Made by a program: the position numbers and the translations under genes
Shown: in pieces, positions 18,117 through 26,150 of the stretch
Position numbering within the stretch: the first letter of the stretch is position 1
Layout of the letters: every line of letters begins with the position of its first letter
Assembly (NCBI RefSeq): GCF_039595935.1
Contig: NZ_JBCNKR010000006.1
Location: forward strand, 2,824,001 to 2,888,000
Length of the DNA stretch: 64,000 bases
DNA from: Flavobacterium sp.
GTDB taxonomy: Bacteria; Bacteroidota; Bacteroidia; Flavobacteriales; Flavobacteriaceae
Direction of reading: 5' to 3'
The notes under the pieces: generated by a model
What the model was told of the DNA's origin: nothing
The model's database searches: none
What the model saw: only the letters and a program-made list of their open reading frames with translations

Positions 18117-18236
18117 TTATGTAGAGCCTTTAGAATTGCTTTCTAGTATTTCTAGTTCTCGATCTGGGGTGCTTAAGTCTTTAAGGATTATTTTTATTTT
18201 GTTGTTGTCTACTAAAAAGATACAAAAGAAGCTCAT
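18117..18236 (-). CDS. Possible small ORF (39 residues) or gene remnant
   Basis: A minus-strand ORF starting at 18236 and stopping at 18117-18119 encodes a peptide with a hydrophobic start (MSFFCIFLVDN) and a charged end (LKDLSTPDRELEILESN). The composition looks protein-like rather than random, but it is short, has no clear promoter and its first codons lie within a hairpin. It may be the tail of a gene lost when the adjacent island was inserted. Low confidence. Confidence 0.25.
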   Translation of the reverse strand: MSFFCIFLVDNNKIKIILKDLSTPDRELEILESNSKGST

Positions 18237-18260
18237 TTCATAAGAAATGGGCTTTTGTTT
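18229..18260 (+). terminator. Terminator-like hairpin
   Basis: AAGCTCATTTC pairs with GAAATGGGCTT (one G-U pair) around a short loop and is followed by TTGTTTTTG. It lies 210 bases after the DUF1826-like gene and would block read-through into the HEPN island. Confidence 0.6.
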
Positions 18261-18392
18261 TTGTAATTGATGAATTTCTTTTAATAAATTGTATAAGTAT
18301 CATTTAACTGCGCAAAATCATTGCGTACTACTTACATATCTTTGAATCATTAATCGTTATGACTGAATTTATAAATTATAAAATATAACATT

Positions 18393-19076
18393 ATGAAAAG
18401 ATCAATTACATTTGGGGAAAAGTTAACCACTGGTTATTCGTTTGCTGATCTTGGGTATCGAGATTATATTGCAGCGCGTTTTTTACTTAATAACCATTTG
18501 ATAGTCCAAGGGCTGACTCTTGCAAGTACAGCTGTAGAGAAATATTTGAAAGCTGTAATTGCTTTTAACCTTCAGGAGAAAGAATGGTATAATTATCATT
18601 TTGATAAATTCGATAAGCTCAAATATCTGCTGGAGAAAGTTAATAGTGACGTAACTCAAGGGTTTGATCCTGTTTTTGTAGAAATACTAGAAAAGGCTTT
18701 TAAAATTAGATATTACGATAAAATTAAACAACCGATTTTTATAGGCTTTTACATTAATCAATTTATAGCTGAATTAGATTATACAATCAATTATTTGGAA
18801 AATTTTATTTGCAATACACAAAGTTGCGGTCAGTCCATAACTGTATATAGTAAAGCTGTTATTAACAAAGATGCAGGTCTTTTTTATAATAATTATTTAC
18901 TGAATAGAGAGAATAAAAAAGATTACATGGAAATGCCTGATATAGGATTTTCAATTTACATTAGTGTTGGATCTGTAATTCATAGAGAAGAAATAGTAAA
19001 GGGAGGAAGCATGCGAAATAAATATGATGGACAAATAGCAGAATTTACAGAATTTGCCCCAGAATTTTTATTGTAA
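18393..19076 (+). CDS. HEPN domain protein, probably non-catalytic
   Basis: 227 residues. The first 130 residues show the HEPN fold signature: YRDYIAARFLLNNH, then ASTAVEKYLKAVIAFN (compare the family pattern of a hydrophobic helix, A-x-E-K-x-L-K-A), then HFDKFDKLKYLLE and FKIRYYDKI. The RNase RX4-6H motif of toxic HEPN proteins is missing (RYYDKIKQ lacks the His), so RNA cleavage is unlikely. Residues about 135-227 form an uncharacterised C-terminal domain. It is first in a row of three HEPN-type genes, 81 bases before the next. A role in defence or as a binding partner is inferred from that setting only. Confidence 0.6.
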   Translation: MKRSITFGEKLTTGYSFADLGYRDYIAARFLLNNHLIVQGLTLASTAVEKYLKAVIAFNLQEKEWYNYHFDKFDKLKYLLEKVNSDVTQGFDPVFVEILEKAFKIRYYDKIKQPIFIGFYINQFIAELDYTINYLENFICNTQSCGQSITVYSKAVINKDAGLFYNNYLLNRENKKDYMEMPDIGFSIYISVGSVIHREEIVKGGSMRNKYDGQIAEFTEFAPEFLL

Positions 19077-19156
19077 GAAATTAAAAAATAATGATGGATT
19101 TAATTTAATAGAAAAGTAGCTATAATATTAGAGATTTAACAATAATATAAAAGGAA

Positions 19157-19987
19157 ATGAATATACAAATAGAAATAGAGCATTTAAAAATTCAAACAGG
19201 ATTCTATAAAGATTCGATTAATTTAATTTCTGAATTTGGTTATTCAGAGTTAACGTCTGTTATTGGCCCAATGTTAACTCTTAATGAAAGTAGTTTACAA
19301 AGTATAATACTACTTGCTGAAAATAAGCATTACAGAGATTTAATAATTCTTTCAAGACCATTTTTAGAATCAGTACTGAATGTCGGATTTATTTGTGCAG
19401 ATGAGAATGCAATTACAAATTCAAAAAAATATGCTTATCAAAAAGGATATAGGGATTTGTTTCGTGATATAGAAATAAATGGTTTCAAAATGAAATCTAA
19501 TTTAATGAATTACATTTCAGAATTTGAAAATGCCGCCCCCACACCAATGAAAGAAGCTCTTTCGGATTTTACAACTAAGAGCGGAAAAGAAGTCATTAGT
19601 TGGACGCCAGAAACGGCGAAAGCAAAACTTGAAGTAATCGGAAAAGTATATGGGGAATATGTAAATAGCCTATTGAGTTTTGCTTTCTTTTCTATCTATC
19701 GTGATGTTTCAGAAATTATACACAATAGTTATTACGGAGTAAGAATCTTTTTAGGGATGCAACAAAAAGATATGTCTTCTTTTAAAAGCAGTAAAGAAGC
19801 TGCAATTTTTTTTGGAGAACATCAAGAAAAATTGGCAACACTAATTTTACAACAGTTAAATATTTCTATTTGCTCAATGATTAATATTTTAAAACAAAGA
19901 TTTAATATTGAAACTTTGGATATTCTTTATGAAAAATCAAATAGTGAATTATTAGAATATACAAAAAAGGTTAAACGATCCGCTTGA
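19157..19987 (+). CDS. DUF5677-like, HEPN-type helical protein
   Basis: 276 residues, almost all alpha-helical. YRDLIILSRPFLESVLNVGF near residue 60 and RDVSEIIHNSYYG at residues 182-194 match the layout of DUF5677 proteins, an uncharacterised family that also appears in HEPN-like defence settings. The second motif reads Arg182-x6-His189, which fits the RX4-6H spacing of HEPN ribonucleases. The stop codon lies inside a GC-rich patch (19981-20036) unlike its surroundings, so the C-terminus may have been altered by recombination. Family assignment is tentative. Confidence 0.5.
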   Translation: MNIQIEIEHLKIQTGFYKDSINLISEFGYSELTSVIGPMLTLNESSLQSIILLAENKHYRDLIILSRPFLESVLNVGFICADENAITNSKKYAYQKGYRDLFRDIEINGFKMKSNLMNYISEFENAAPTPMKEALSDFTTKSGKEVISWTPETAKAKLEVIGKVYGEYVNSLLSFAFFSIYRDVSEIIHNSYYGVRIFLGMQQKDMSSFKSSKEAAIFFGEHQEKLATLILQQLNISICSMINILKQRFNIETLDILYEKSNSELLEYTKKVKRSA

Positions 19988-20036
19988 AGTGAGAGAATCC
20001 CTTGCTGACGCGCGTATCGCTCTTGCACGCATGCAC
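19981..20036. other. GC-rich patch in an AT-rich island, possible recombination scar
   Basis: Within very AT-rich sequence, this segment (for example TGACGCGCGTATCGCTCTTG) is more than half G+C. It joins the last codons of the DUF5677-like gene to the spacer before the ApeA-like gene. Its one long reading frame (continuing past the stop region, with ESLADARIALARMHK) looks coding but has no start. It may be a fragment of a gene or of a dispersed repeat left by insertion. Confidence 0.35.
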
Positions 20037-20110
20037 AAAATCATTTCAAACTTGTTTTATATTTTTGGATGTGTGATTTAATATAAAAACTTAATAATCA
20101 TGTATAATCG

Positions 20111-21523
20111 ATGACAGAAAAATTTGAAATAAAGGGATTATGGTTTTTACCTTCTAATAAAGGCAAAAAGGTATCTGGTATATTAAGATTTGATCCTATT
20201 GAAGGTTCCTATTTGGAATTAATAGGTTCTTTAGACGAAAATAAAAGTTTTGAAGATTTTAATTTCTCATTAGAAAATTGTAGTATAATTTTAGGGACTT
20301 CAGTTGATAGTGAGTCAATTACACTTTATCAATGCTATTTAAGTTCTAGACAAAGAAAATCATTAAGCAATGAAGTAGTAGGTCCAACGAAAGAAACGTT
20401 TTATGTCAATTTTATTTTAAAAGGTTACCATTTTGATAATGAAGAATCTCTCAAATTTAATACTATTGCAAGTTCATTACAAAATTTTGATGAGTGGCTC
20501 AATATAACAGGTTTTCAGAATGATTCAGAAACAACGATTGAAAATTCATATAGTATTAATTATATTAAACCAAAAGATATTGAATTTGATCTTCATGGCA
20601 ATCATAAAGGAAAATTTACTTTTAGTGTTTCGAGACCGAATGTTTATTCTCAAAAACACGAATATATTATTCAAGAAGTTTGGTTAGAACTTAGTTGTAG
20701 TAACGAAAAAAGTTTAAGAGAAATACGTGAATTATTGACACGCTTTCAAAACTTCCTCATACTTGGAATATATAGAAGTGTCTTTCCAAACAAAATAATT
20801 CTTTACAATAATAGTATCCAAAACGATTTTGGGATAGCTGGTAAATATAGAAAGCAAATTGAATTTTATCAAACTATCCGTAAAAGAAGAAATGAAAAAG
20901 AAAGACATTCTTTTGAAATGCTTTTTAACTACACAAAAATTAAAGATAATTTTCCGTCAATTATAAAAAACTGGTTTGAAAAGTATGATAAATTAAGTCC
21001 TGCTTTTAATCTTTTATTTGATCAATTTTATAATGGTGCTGTATTCAATGAAAATACATTTCTTAATTTGGCACAATCAGCGGAAACACTGCATTCAAGA
21101 ATATATGATCATACAAAAATGCCAAAGAATGAATACAATGCGATGAAAAAGGAAATTTTAGAAATATTACCTGTTAAATACCATAGCTGGATGAGTGAAC
21201 AATTACACTTTGGTAATTATCTGGATTTATCTCAAAGGCTGACAGAATTGACTGAGAAATATTCAAATGATATAATTGATAGAATAATTCCAGAAAAATC
21301 TATTTTTGTTAAACAAGTTAAGGATTTGAGAAATTATTATACACATTATAGTAAAAGCCTAGAAAAAAAGGTTATTCCTGAAAGAGATTTATTGTTTTTA
21401 TCTGAAAGATTAAAAATGTTATTAGTCAGTGGTTTTTTGTTTGAAATTGGTATGTCAAAAGAATTATCAAATACGTTATTTCAAAATGCTAATCCAAATT
21501 TATTTAGACATTTAATTCCGTAA
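20111..21523 (+). CDS. apeA: ApeA-like anti-phage HEPN protein
   Basis: 470 residues. The N-terminal half (residues 1-about 260) begins FEIKGLWFLPSNKGKKVSGI and continues with ESLKFNTIASSLQNFDEWLN, matching the ApeA N-terminal domain 1 layout of a beta-rich sensor-like region. The C-terminal region (about 300-470) is helical, ending in a HEPN domain with LRNYYTHYS, giving an Arg407-x4-His412 catalytic motif. ApeA is a known single-gene anti-phage protein that acts through its HEPN RNase activity. It is last of three HEPN-type genes and is followed by a strong terminator. Family recognition is by eye; the intact RX4H motif supports activity. Confidence 0.7.
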   Translation: MTEKFEIKGLWFLPSNKGKKVSGILRFDPIEGSYLELIGSLDENKSFEDFNFSLENCSIILGTSVDSESITLYQCYLSSRQRKSLSNEVVGPTKETFYVNFILKGYHFDNEESLKFNTIASSLQNFDEWLNITGFQNDSETTIENSYSINYIKPKDIEFDLHGNHKGKFTFSVSRPNVYSQKHEYIIQEVWLELSCSNEKSLREIRELLTRFQNFLILGIYRSVFPNKIILYNNSIQNDFGIAGKYRKQIEFYQTIRKRRNEKERHSFEMLFNYTKIKDNFPSIIKNWFEKYDKLSPAFNLLFDQFYNGAVFNENTFLNLAQSAETLHSRIYDHTKMPKNEYNAMKKEILEILPVKYHSWMSEQLHFGNYLDLSQRLTELTEKYSNDIIDRIIPEKSIFVKQVKDLRNYYTHYSKSLEKKVIPERDLLFLSERLKMLLVSGFLFEIGMSKELSNTLFQNANPNLFRHLIP

Positions 21524-21555
21524 GGATAATAAAAAGTAGTAGAGTAGAATTATAT

Positions 21556-21596
21556 AAAAACAAAAAAGAGACTTCGAAAGTCTCTTTTTTGTTTTT
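21556..21596. terminator. Bidirectional terminator between ApeA-like and XRE genes
   Basis: A 19-bp perfect stem (AAAAACAAAAAAGAGACTT and its complement) with a 3-base loop lies between two convergent genes. A-runs and T-runs on the two sides let it stop transcription from both directions. Confidence 0.9.
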
Positions 21597-21614
21597 ATAT
21601 ATCTTTATAAACAG

Positions 21615-22019
21615 TTATTTCCCAATCAATTTCTCAAGCCTAACCATCATCTCATCTTTCTCCTTCAACATTCTTTCATACAAAGCAATTTTTTCTTCGT
21701 GTAGTTTAATAAACTGATCAATTTGATTAAAAATGGGATTGTCATTTCTCTGATATCCAATGCCATTATCACCAAAAGTATTAGAAATAACATTTACAGC
21801 CTGTTCTTCATCAAAATTCTGAAAAGCTTCAACAGGAATTTTTAAAACAGCAGAAATTTGTTTCAGCAAGTTATCTTCAATAACATCTTTCTGCTCCAGT
21901 AAAGAAATTTTCTTTTGGTTCCAGTCTTCGCCCAAATCATAAGCCAAAGCTTCCTGTTTGATGTTAAGCATTTCTCTGAAACGTTTTACGTTTCTTCCCT
22001 GATGTATTTTCTGTTCCAT
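21615..22019 (-). CDS. XRE family HTH transcriptional regulator
   Basis: 134 residues from the ATG at 22019 (an upstream ATG would add four). Residues about 8-66 form a Cro/C1-type helix-turn-helix (GRNVKRFREMLNIKQEALAY, then WNQKKISLLEQKDVIEDNLL and a ISAVLKIPVEAF ending). The C-terminal third is a coiled coil (IDQFIKLHEEKIALYERMLK) likely used for dimerisation. The same architecture is common in Bacteroidota. Two TATCTTTG boxes precede it. Target genes are unknown; the divergent hypothetical gene at 22200 is the obvious candidate. Confidence 0.85.
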   Translation of the reverse strand: MEQKIHQGRNVKRFREMLNIKQEALAYDLGEDWNQKKISLLEQKDVIEDNLLKQISAVLKIPVEAFQNFDEEQAVNVISNTFGDNGIGYQRNDNPIFNQIDQFIKLHEEKIALYERMLKEKDEMMVRLEKLIGK

Positions 22020-22044
22020 AACGAATATCAATTTTCTAAAAGCT

Positions 22045-22052
22045 CAAAGATA
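22045..22052 (-). promoter_or_regulatory. -7 element (TATCTTTG) of the XRE gene
   Basis: An exact TAnnTTTG match on the minus strand lies 26 bases before the start codon at 22019. A second identical box is at 22082-22089. No TTG is found at the proper distance, so only the -7 part is supported. Confidence 0.45.
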
Positions 22053-22199
22053 AAGCCATTTGGGCTAAAAATCCTGAGTTTCAAAGATAAAAAAATATCC
22101 CATAATACATCAATTTTGTCAGGTAATATATCCGCTTTGCGAATAGATTATCCTTTCGAAAGAATAGATTTTCGTGCTTCAATTTTAAATCCCCGTAGT

Positions 22200-22754
22200 A
22201 TGAAAAAGAATAAAATATCCTTCGAAATTGGATTTTGGGCAGGATTTGAAGCAGGAAATCCATTTAAGGCTGTCGAAGCCTTTTTTGACTTTGCAGATCT
22301 TGATTATTATAAACACAATTTAAGCCAGGCGGTAATGTACAGTTATAAAAAAGAAGTCCTTAAACAAGATAATCCTTCGGATGTTTTTGTGTTATATAAT
22401 GCTTTTAGCTTTTTTATCAAAGTATGTTACAGCCTGAAAAAGAAAAGCAAAAAATGGAAAGTTACAGCGTCTTTGCGTACCGAAAAAGTTTTTCATTTTT
22501 CATCTTTAACGAAGGAAGAATACGAAAATCCTTTTATGGTATTTCAAAAAGTATTTGATGAAAAACCGCTCGAAGAATTCAAATTTTTTCTAACCCAGAT
22601 TCTCGAACATTCCTTGTCTCCCCACACCGAAGACCCGGAATCTGACGTGACGACGCCTTATATTTATATAATCAAAATGCTCGACGCCGCAGCACAAATA
22701 AGAGAAAGAGGAGTGGAGAAAATCAGGAAAACTGAACTATTAAATCAAAACTAG
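22200..22754 (+). CDS. Conserved hypothetical protein
   Basis: 184 residues from the ATG at 22200. The frame stays open far upstream to 21915, but that part overlaps the XRE gene and reads as non-coding (low-complexity, Ser/Phe-rich), so I reject the longer start. The protein begins KKNKISFEIGFWAGFEAGNP and has several aromatic-rich amphipathic segments (AFFDFADLDYYKHNLSQAVM). No signal peptide or membrane helix is apparent. I do not recognise it. Its divergent pairing with the XRE regulator suggests a regulatory link. Confidence 0.6.
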   Translation: MKKNKISFEIGFWAGFEAGNPFKAVEAFFDFADLDYYKHNLSQAVMYSYKKEVLKQDNPSDVFVLYNAFSFFIKVCYSLKKKSKKWKVTASLRTEKVFHFSSLTKEEYENPFMVFQKVFDEKPLEEFKFFLTQILEHSLSPHTEDPESDVTTPYIYIIKMLDAAAQIRERGVEKIRKTELLNQN

Positions 22755-22778
22755 CGTTATTATATAATAAAATGCTGA

Positions 22779-23654
22779 TTAGAAGTTGTCTAATTGGCTT
22801 TCGCACAAGTTTATAAAAGCTTTTAACGCAGGCGAGGGCGGAACATCTTTTCTAAAAATTAAAATAGTTGTCATTAAAGCAAGTTCAGGCGGAAGCGGAA
22901 ATGTTTTGATATTTCTGCTGCCGTAAAATTTTGTCACAATATCTTGTGGTAAAACACTAAACCCAATACCCGATTCAATAAAATTAATTACGCCTTCAAT
23001 TGAATTCATTACCGTTTTATGGTATTGCGATATTCCCTTGCTAACGAGCCACGATTCTAGTCTGGCTCTAAAAACGCAGCCCTGATCGAATACAATGGCT
23101 TTTTGCGGCGTTTTTTTAAGAAGATCATCCAGACTTTCAAAATTGGAAGGCGCTACCACAACAATTTGTTCTTCTTTTATTTTAAGCTGATCTAATTCGG
23201 GAATATCTAAAGGAGCAGGAACAAAAGCAGCATCGAGTTTATAATTCACTACATCGTTTATGAGCCCGGCCCGCATATCCGATTTTAATTCCAGATCAAC
23301 ATAAGGAAATTTAAGCGCCAGGTAATTGATTAATTCTGGTCCTTTGATGGTCATCATAGTTTCGAGTGATCCAATCTTTATCTGACCTTTTATCACATCA
23401 TTTTTACCAACAGAACGTTTGGCTTCATCAATTAAATGATTGAGTTTTTTGCTGTACAGCATCAAAGTTTCTCCGGCTGTTGTAAGTTCTACTTTTCGGT
23501 TTGAACGCGTAAATAAAGACGCACCAAACTCTTCTTCCAGATTTTTTATACGTGCCGTTACATTCGATTGTACAGTAAACATAGCTTCTGCTGCTTTTGT
23601 AAAACTGCCGTGATGTGCTACTGCTTCGAACAATTTCAAGTCATTTGTATTCAT
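22779..23654 (-). CDS. LysR family transcriptional regulator
   Basis: 291 residues, the standard LysR length. The winged HTH is at residues 1-60 (LKLFEAVAHHGSFTKAAEAM, SNVTARIKNLEEEFGASLFT). The effector-binding domain from about 90 onward has the periplasmic-binding-protein-like fold (KGQIKIGSLETMMTIKGPEL; GIGFSVLPQDIV). It is transcribed divergently from the dehalogenase-like hydrolase, with 88 bases between. LysR regulators usually control the divergent neighbour, and a suitable T-N11-A palindrome is present there. Confidence 0.92.
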   Translation of the reverse strand: MNTNDLKLFEAVAHHGSFTKAAEAMFTVQSNVTARIKNLEEEFGASLFTRSNRKVELTTAGETLMLYSKKLNHLIDEAKRSVGKNDVIKGQIKIGSLETMMTIKGPELINYLALKFPYVDLELKSDMRAGLINDVVNYKLDAAFVPAPLDIPELDQLKIKEEQIVVVAPSNFESLDDLLKKTPQKAIVFDQGCVFRARLESWLVSKGISQYHKTVMNSIEGVINFIESGIGFSVLPQDIVTKFYGSRNIKTFPLPPELALMTTILIFRKDVPPSPALKAFINLCESQLDNF

Positions 23655-23688
23655 AAATCATAATTTGTGATAGTTTGTATCTTTTTAA

Positions 23689-23703
23689 ATCATTTTGAAT
23701 GAT
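23689..23703. promoter_or_regulatory. Putative LysR operator
   Basis: ATCATTTTGAATGAT is a perfect 6-3-6 inverted repeat containing the LysR-type T-N11-A pattern. It overlaps the TTG element of the hydrolase promoter and lies 35 bases before the regulator's own start codon, so it could serve activation and autoregulation. Confidence 0.5.
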
Positions 23704-23724
23704 CAAATATAGGGTTTACTTTTG
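23695..23724 (+). promoter_or_regulatory. Promoter of the dehalogenase-like hydrolase gene
   Basis: TTG at 23695-23697 and TACTTTTG at 23717-23724 are separated by 19 bases, an excellent match to TTG-N17-23-TAnnTTTG. The start codon follows at 23743. Confidence 0.65.
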
Positions 23725-23742
23725 ATAAAAAAAAATTGAATT

Positions 23743-24723
23743 ATGAATCAAATTAAACAAATGAAATTAACAGCCGTAACACTATTGGCTTTTATCTCAG
23801 TAAATTCTACAAGTATGGGACAAGTAAAAACAAATTCACAGAATGCAGCAAAAACAGCTGTGGGAAATATCCATTATCGTCACACAGATGTTAACGGGCA
23901 AACCATTTTTTATCGTGAAGCGGGTCAGCCGGGAGCGCCTGTTATTTTATTACTGCATGGATATCCAACATCATCGCACATGTTTCGTAACCTTATTCCA
24001 ATGTTAAGTGGTAAATATCATGTAATTGCACCAGATCTGCCGGGTTTTGGTTATAGCGATATGCCAGACAGAACGAAATACGCCTACACATTTGATAATC
24101 TGGCAAAAACTATGCAGTCGTTTATAGACCAGATTGGGCTTAAGAGATTTGCGATTTATGTTTTCGATTATGGCGCTCCGGTTGGTTTTCGTCTGGCAGT
24201 GGCAAATCCGGAAAAAATTACCGGAATCATTTCTCAAAACGGAAATGCCTACGAAGAAGGTTTAAGTAAAATTTGGGATCCAATTCAAAAATATTGGCAG
24301 CATGACACACCCGAAAACAGAAATGCTCTTAAAGATATTTATACTATTGAAGGTACTAAATTTCAGTATTTTACAGGAGTTTCAGACCCATCGTTAATTG
24401 CACCGGAATCGTATACGTTTGACCAGTATTTTCTGGATCGCCCGGAATCACTTGAAATACAGCTGGATTTAATTAAAGATTATAAATCTAATGTAATCTT
24501 GTATCCTAAATTTCATGACTATTTTAGAACATACAAACCAAAACTTTTAGCAGTTTGGGGTAACAAAGATCCTTTCTTTTTGCCTCCGGGTGCAGAAGCC
24601 TATAAAAAAGACATTCCAGACGCAACCGTAAAATTTTATGATACAGGTCATTTTGCCTTAGAAACTCATGTTCAGGAAATTGGGAATGATATTTTAAAGT
24701 TTCTGGAAACTCTTCCTAAATAA
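23743..24723 (+). CDS. Secreted alpha/beta hydrolase, haloalkane dehalogenase/epoxide hydrolase-like
   Basis: 326 residues with a signal peptide (residues 1-about 27, ending STSMGQ). The mature enzyme shows the oxyanion HGYPTSSH segment, APDLPGFGYSDMP, and a nucleophile elbow VFDYGAP with Asp in place of Ser, the hallmark of dehalogenases and epoxide hydrolases. The other catalytic residues appear as Asp in WGNKDPFF and His in TGHFALE. It hydrolyses carbon-halogen or epoxide bonds in this family. It is under a divergent LysR regulator with a good promoter. The natural substrate cannot be told. Confidence 0.85.
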   Translation: MNQIKQMKLTAVTLLAFISVNSTSMGQVKTNSQNAAKTAVGNIHYRHTDVNGQTIFYREAGQPGAPVILLLHGYPTSSHMFRNLIPMLSGKYHVIAPDLPGFGYSDMPDRTKYAYTFDNLAKTMQSFIDQIGLKRFAIYVFDYGAPVGFRLAVANPEKITGIISQNGNAYEEGLSKIWDPIQKYWQHDTPENRNALKDIYTIEGTKFQYFTGVSDPSLIAPESYTFDQYFLDRPESLEIQLDLIKDYKSNVILYPKFHDYFRTYKPKLLAVWGNKDPFFLPPGAEAYKKDIPDATVKFYDTGHFALETHVQEIGNDILKFLETLPK

Positions 24724-24766
24724 TTTTGTTTTAAAAATAAGGTTTAGAATTAATTACTGCCTAAAA

Positions 24767-24792
24767 AAATGCCCGCTTTGATTCGGGCATTT
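24767..24792. terminator. Intrinsic terminator between hydrolase and chromate genes
   Basis: A 9-bp stem (AAATGCCCG / CGGGCATTT) with an 8-base loop lies 44 bases after the hydrolase stop. The A-run on its left gives a T-tract on the minus strand, so it can also stop transcripts from the chromate operon. Confidence 0.7.
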
Positions 24793-24964
24793 AAATCGTT
24801 TACAGAATATTTGGTTCTGAAATTATCTTCAATAACATTTCTTAAATTCTGAATAATAAATATTGTTATTCTTTTCTTTTGCATTGTTGACAGATTGTTG
24901 TTCGAGTTTTATTCGAGTTGCAAAAACAAAATTATTTTCAAATAAGAAAAAAAGTCTTTTCTGT

Positions 24965-26140
24965 TCATATTATCGCTAATTTAATGATGATACCTAAAAC
25001 AGCTGCTATTAAAATAATATAAGGTTCCTGAATTTTCTTTATATACAGTAACGCAAAAATGGTAACAACAGCGATAAGAGCGGTAGGAATATCAATTATA
25101 CTCCTTTTAGCGATCACAATAACAGATCCAACCAACGCGCCTACTACGGCAGCGGTAATGCCTTCTACAAAAGCTTTAACGGGTTTATTTTGTGCAATTT
25201 TTTTAAATGACGGTGCCATTGCAATGGTAAATAAATAACAGGGCAGAAAGGTGGCCAGCGCCGCTACCAGCGCTCCTAAAAATCCGTTAATCAGATAACC
25301 TATAAATCCTACTGTTATCACTACTGGGCCTGGCGTAATCATGGCAACAGCAACAGAATCTAAAAACTGCTGTTCTGTGAGCCATTGATTTTCTGTTACA
25401 ACGCCTGAATGAAGAAATGGTACAATGGCAAGACCGCTTCCAAAAACAAAAGCTCCTGCTTCTGTAAAAAAGACTGCTATTTTAGTGAGGGTAGAACTTT
25501 CATAAGTCCAGAATCCTGCCAGTAAAGCAAATAAAGAAAAAGAGTTTGCGGTCTTGGTATTCCACCATTTAGGGCGTGCATAAACAAGCATATACAAAAG
25601 ACCTGCTGCTATAAAGAGTAATACGTGTTCTTTTTCTGTTATATAGGTAATAAGAACAGCAAGAATGAAGAACAGCCACAAAAGCCATTTGGATTTTATA
25701 GATTCTAGATTTGGCTGACCAATAGACTTTAATGTAAGTTTATAAGAACTCAAAGCTATAATTCCGATAACAGCAGCACCAACCCCATAAAATACAGCCT
25801 GAATCCAGGAAAGTCCTCCGTATACCTGATAGAGAATCCCTAACAACAATACCATTAAAAAAGAAGGCAGTACAAAGGCAAATCCAATTAATGTGGCTCC
25901 CAGAAAACGGTAGTGTACAAATCCAAGGTAAATTCCAAGCTGAGCCGCAAGGGGTCCGGGAGCGAGCTGTGCCAGCGCAAGACCTTCGCGGTATTCTTCT
26001 TCGGTTATCCATTTTCGGTCTTCCACTAAATCTTTGTACATATAACCTACAAGTGCAACAGGCCCTCCAAAACCGATTGTGCCGAGTTTTAAAAAATAAA
26101 CAGCCAGTTCTTTTAATGTGTATGTTGGATTTACGGTCAT
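24965..26140 (-). CDS. chrA: Chromate transporter ChrA
   Basis: 391 residues, the long two-domain form. Each half has the chromate-transport signature: KLGTIGFGGPVALVGYMYKD with LAQLAPGPLA in the first, and EAGAFVFGSGLAIVPFLHSG with VAMITPGPVV in the second. About ten to twelve membrane helices are visible. ChrA expels chromate from the cytoplasm using the proton gradient. It is the last gene of a minus-strand set with a small secreted protein (10-base gap) and a ChrB-AraC fusion, which supports a true chromate-resistance role. Confidence 0.92.
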   Translation of the reverse strand: MTVNPTYTLKELAVYFLKLGTIGFGGPVALVGYMYKDLVEDRKWITEEEYREGLALAQLAPGPLAAQLGIYLGFVHYRFLGATLIGFAFVLPSFLMVLLLGILYQVYGGLSWIQAVFYGVGAAVIGIIALSSYKLTLKSIGQPNLESIKSKWLLWLFFILAVLITYITEKEHVLLFIAAGLLYMLVYARPKWWNTKTANSFSLFALLAGFWTYESSTLTKIAVFFTEAGAFVFGSGLAIVPFLHSGVVTENQWLTEQQFLDSVAVAMITPGPVVITVGFIGYLINGFLGALVAALATFLPCYLFTIAMAPSFKKIAQNKPVKAFVEGITAAVVGALVGSVIVIAKRSIIDIPTALIAVVTIFALLYIKKIQEPYIILIAAVLGIIIKLAII

Positions 26141-26150
26141 AATCTAAATA

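Larger units (their letters stand above)
18018..18392. other. Spacer before the HEPN island
   Basis: This 375-base stretch lacks a convincing plus-strand gene. It contains a possible 39-codon minus-strand ORF (18117-18236) and a terminator-like hairpin (18229-18260), listed separately. The rest shows no recognisable signal. Confidence 0.4.

Noticed and set aside
17244..18256. Direct repeat GAAATGGGCTTTT at 17244 and 18244 around the DUF1826-like gene, as possible insertion ends
   Set aside because: The second copy is half of a terminator hairpin and the motif is a common terminator sequence; no target duplication or transposase is present.
21915..22199. Upstream extension of the 22200 gene
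   Set aside because: It overlaps the XRE regulator on the other strand and reads as its complement; the protein-like part starts at the ATG at 22200.
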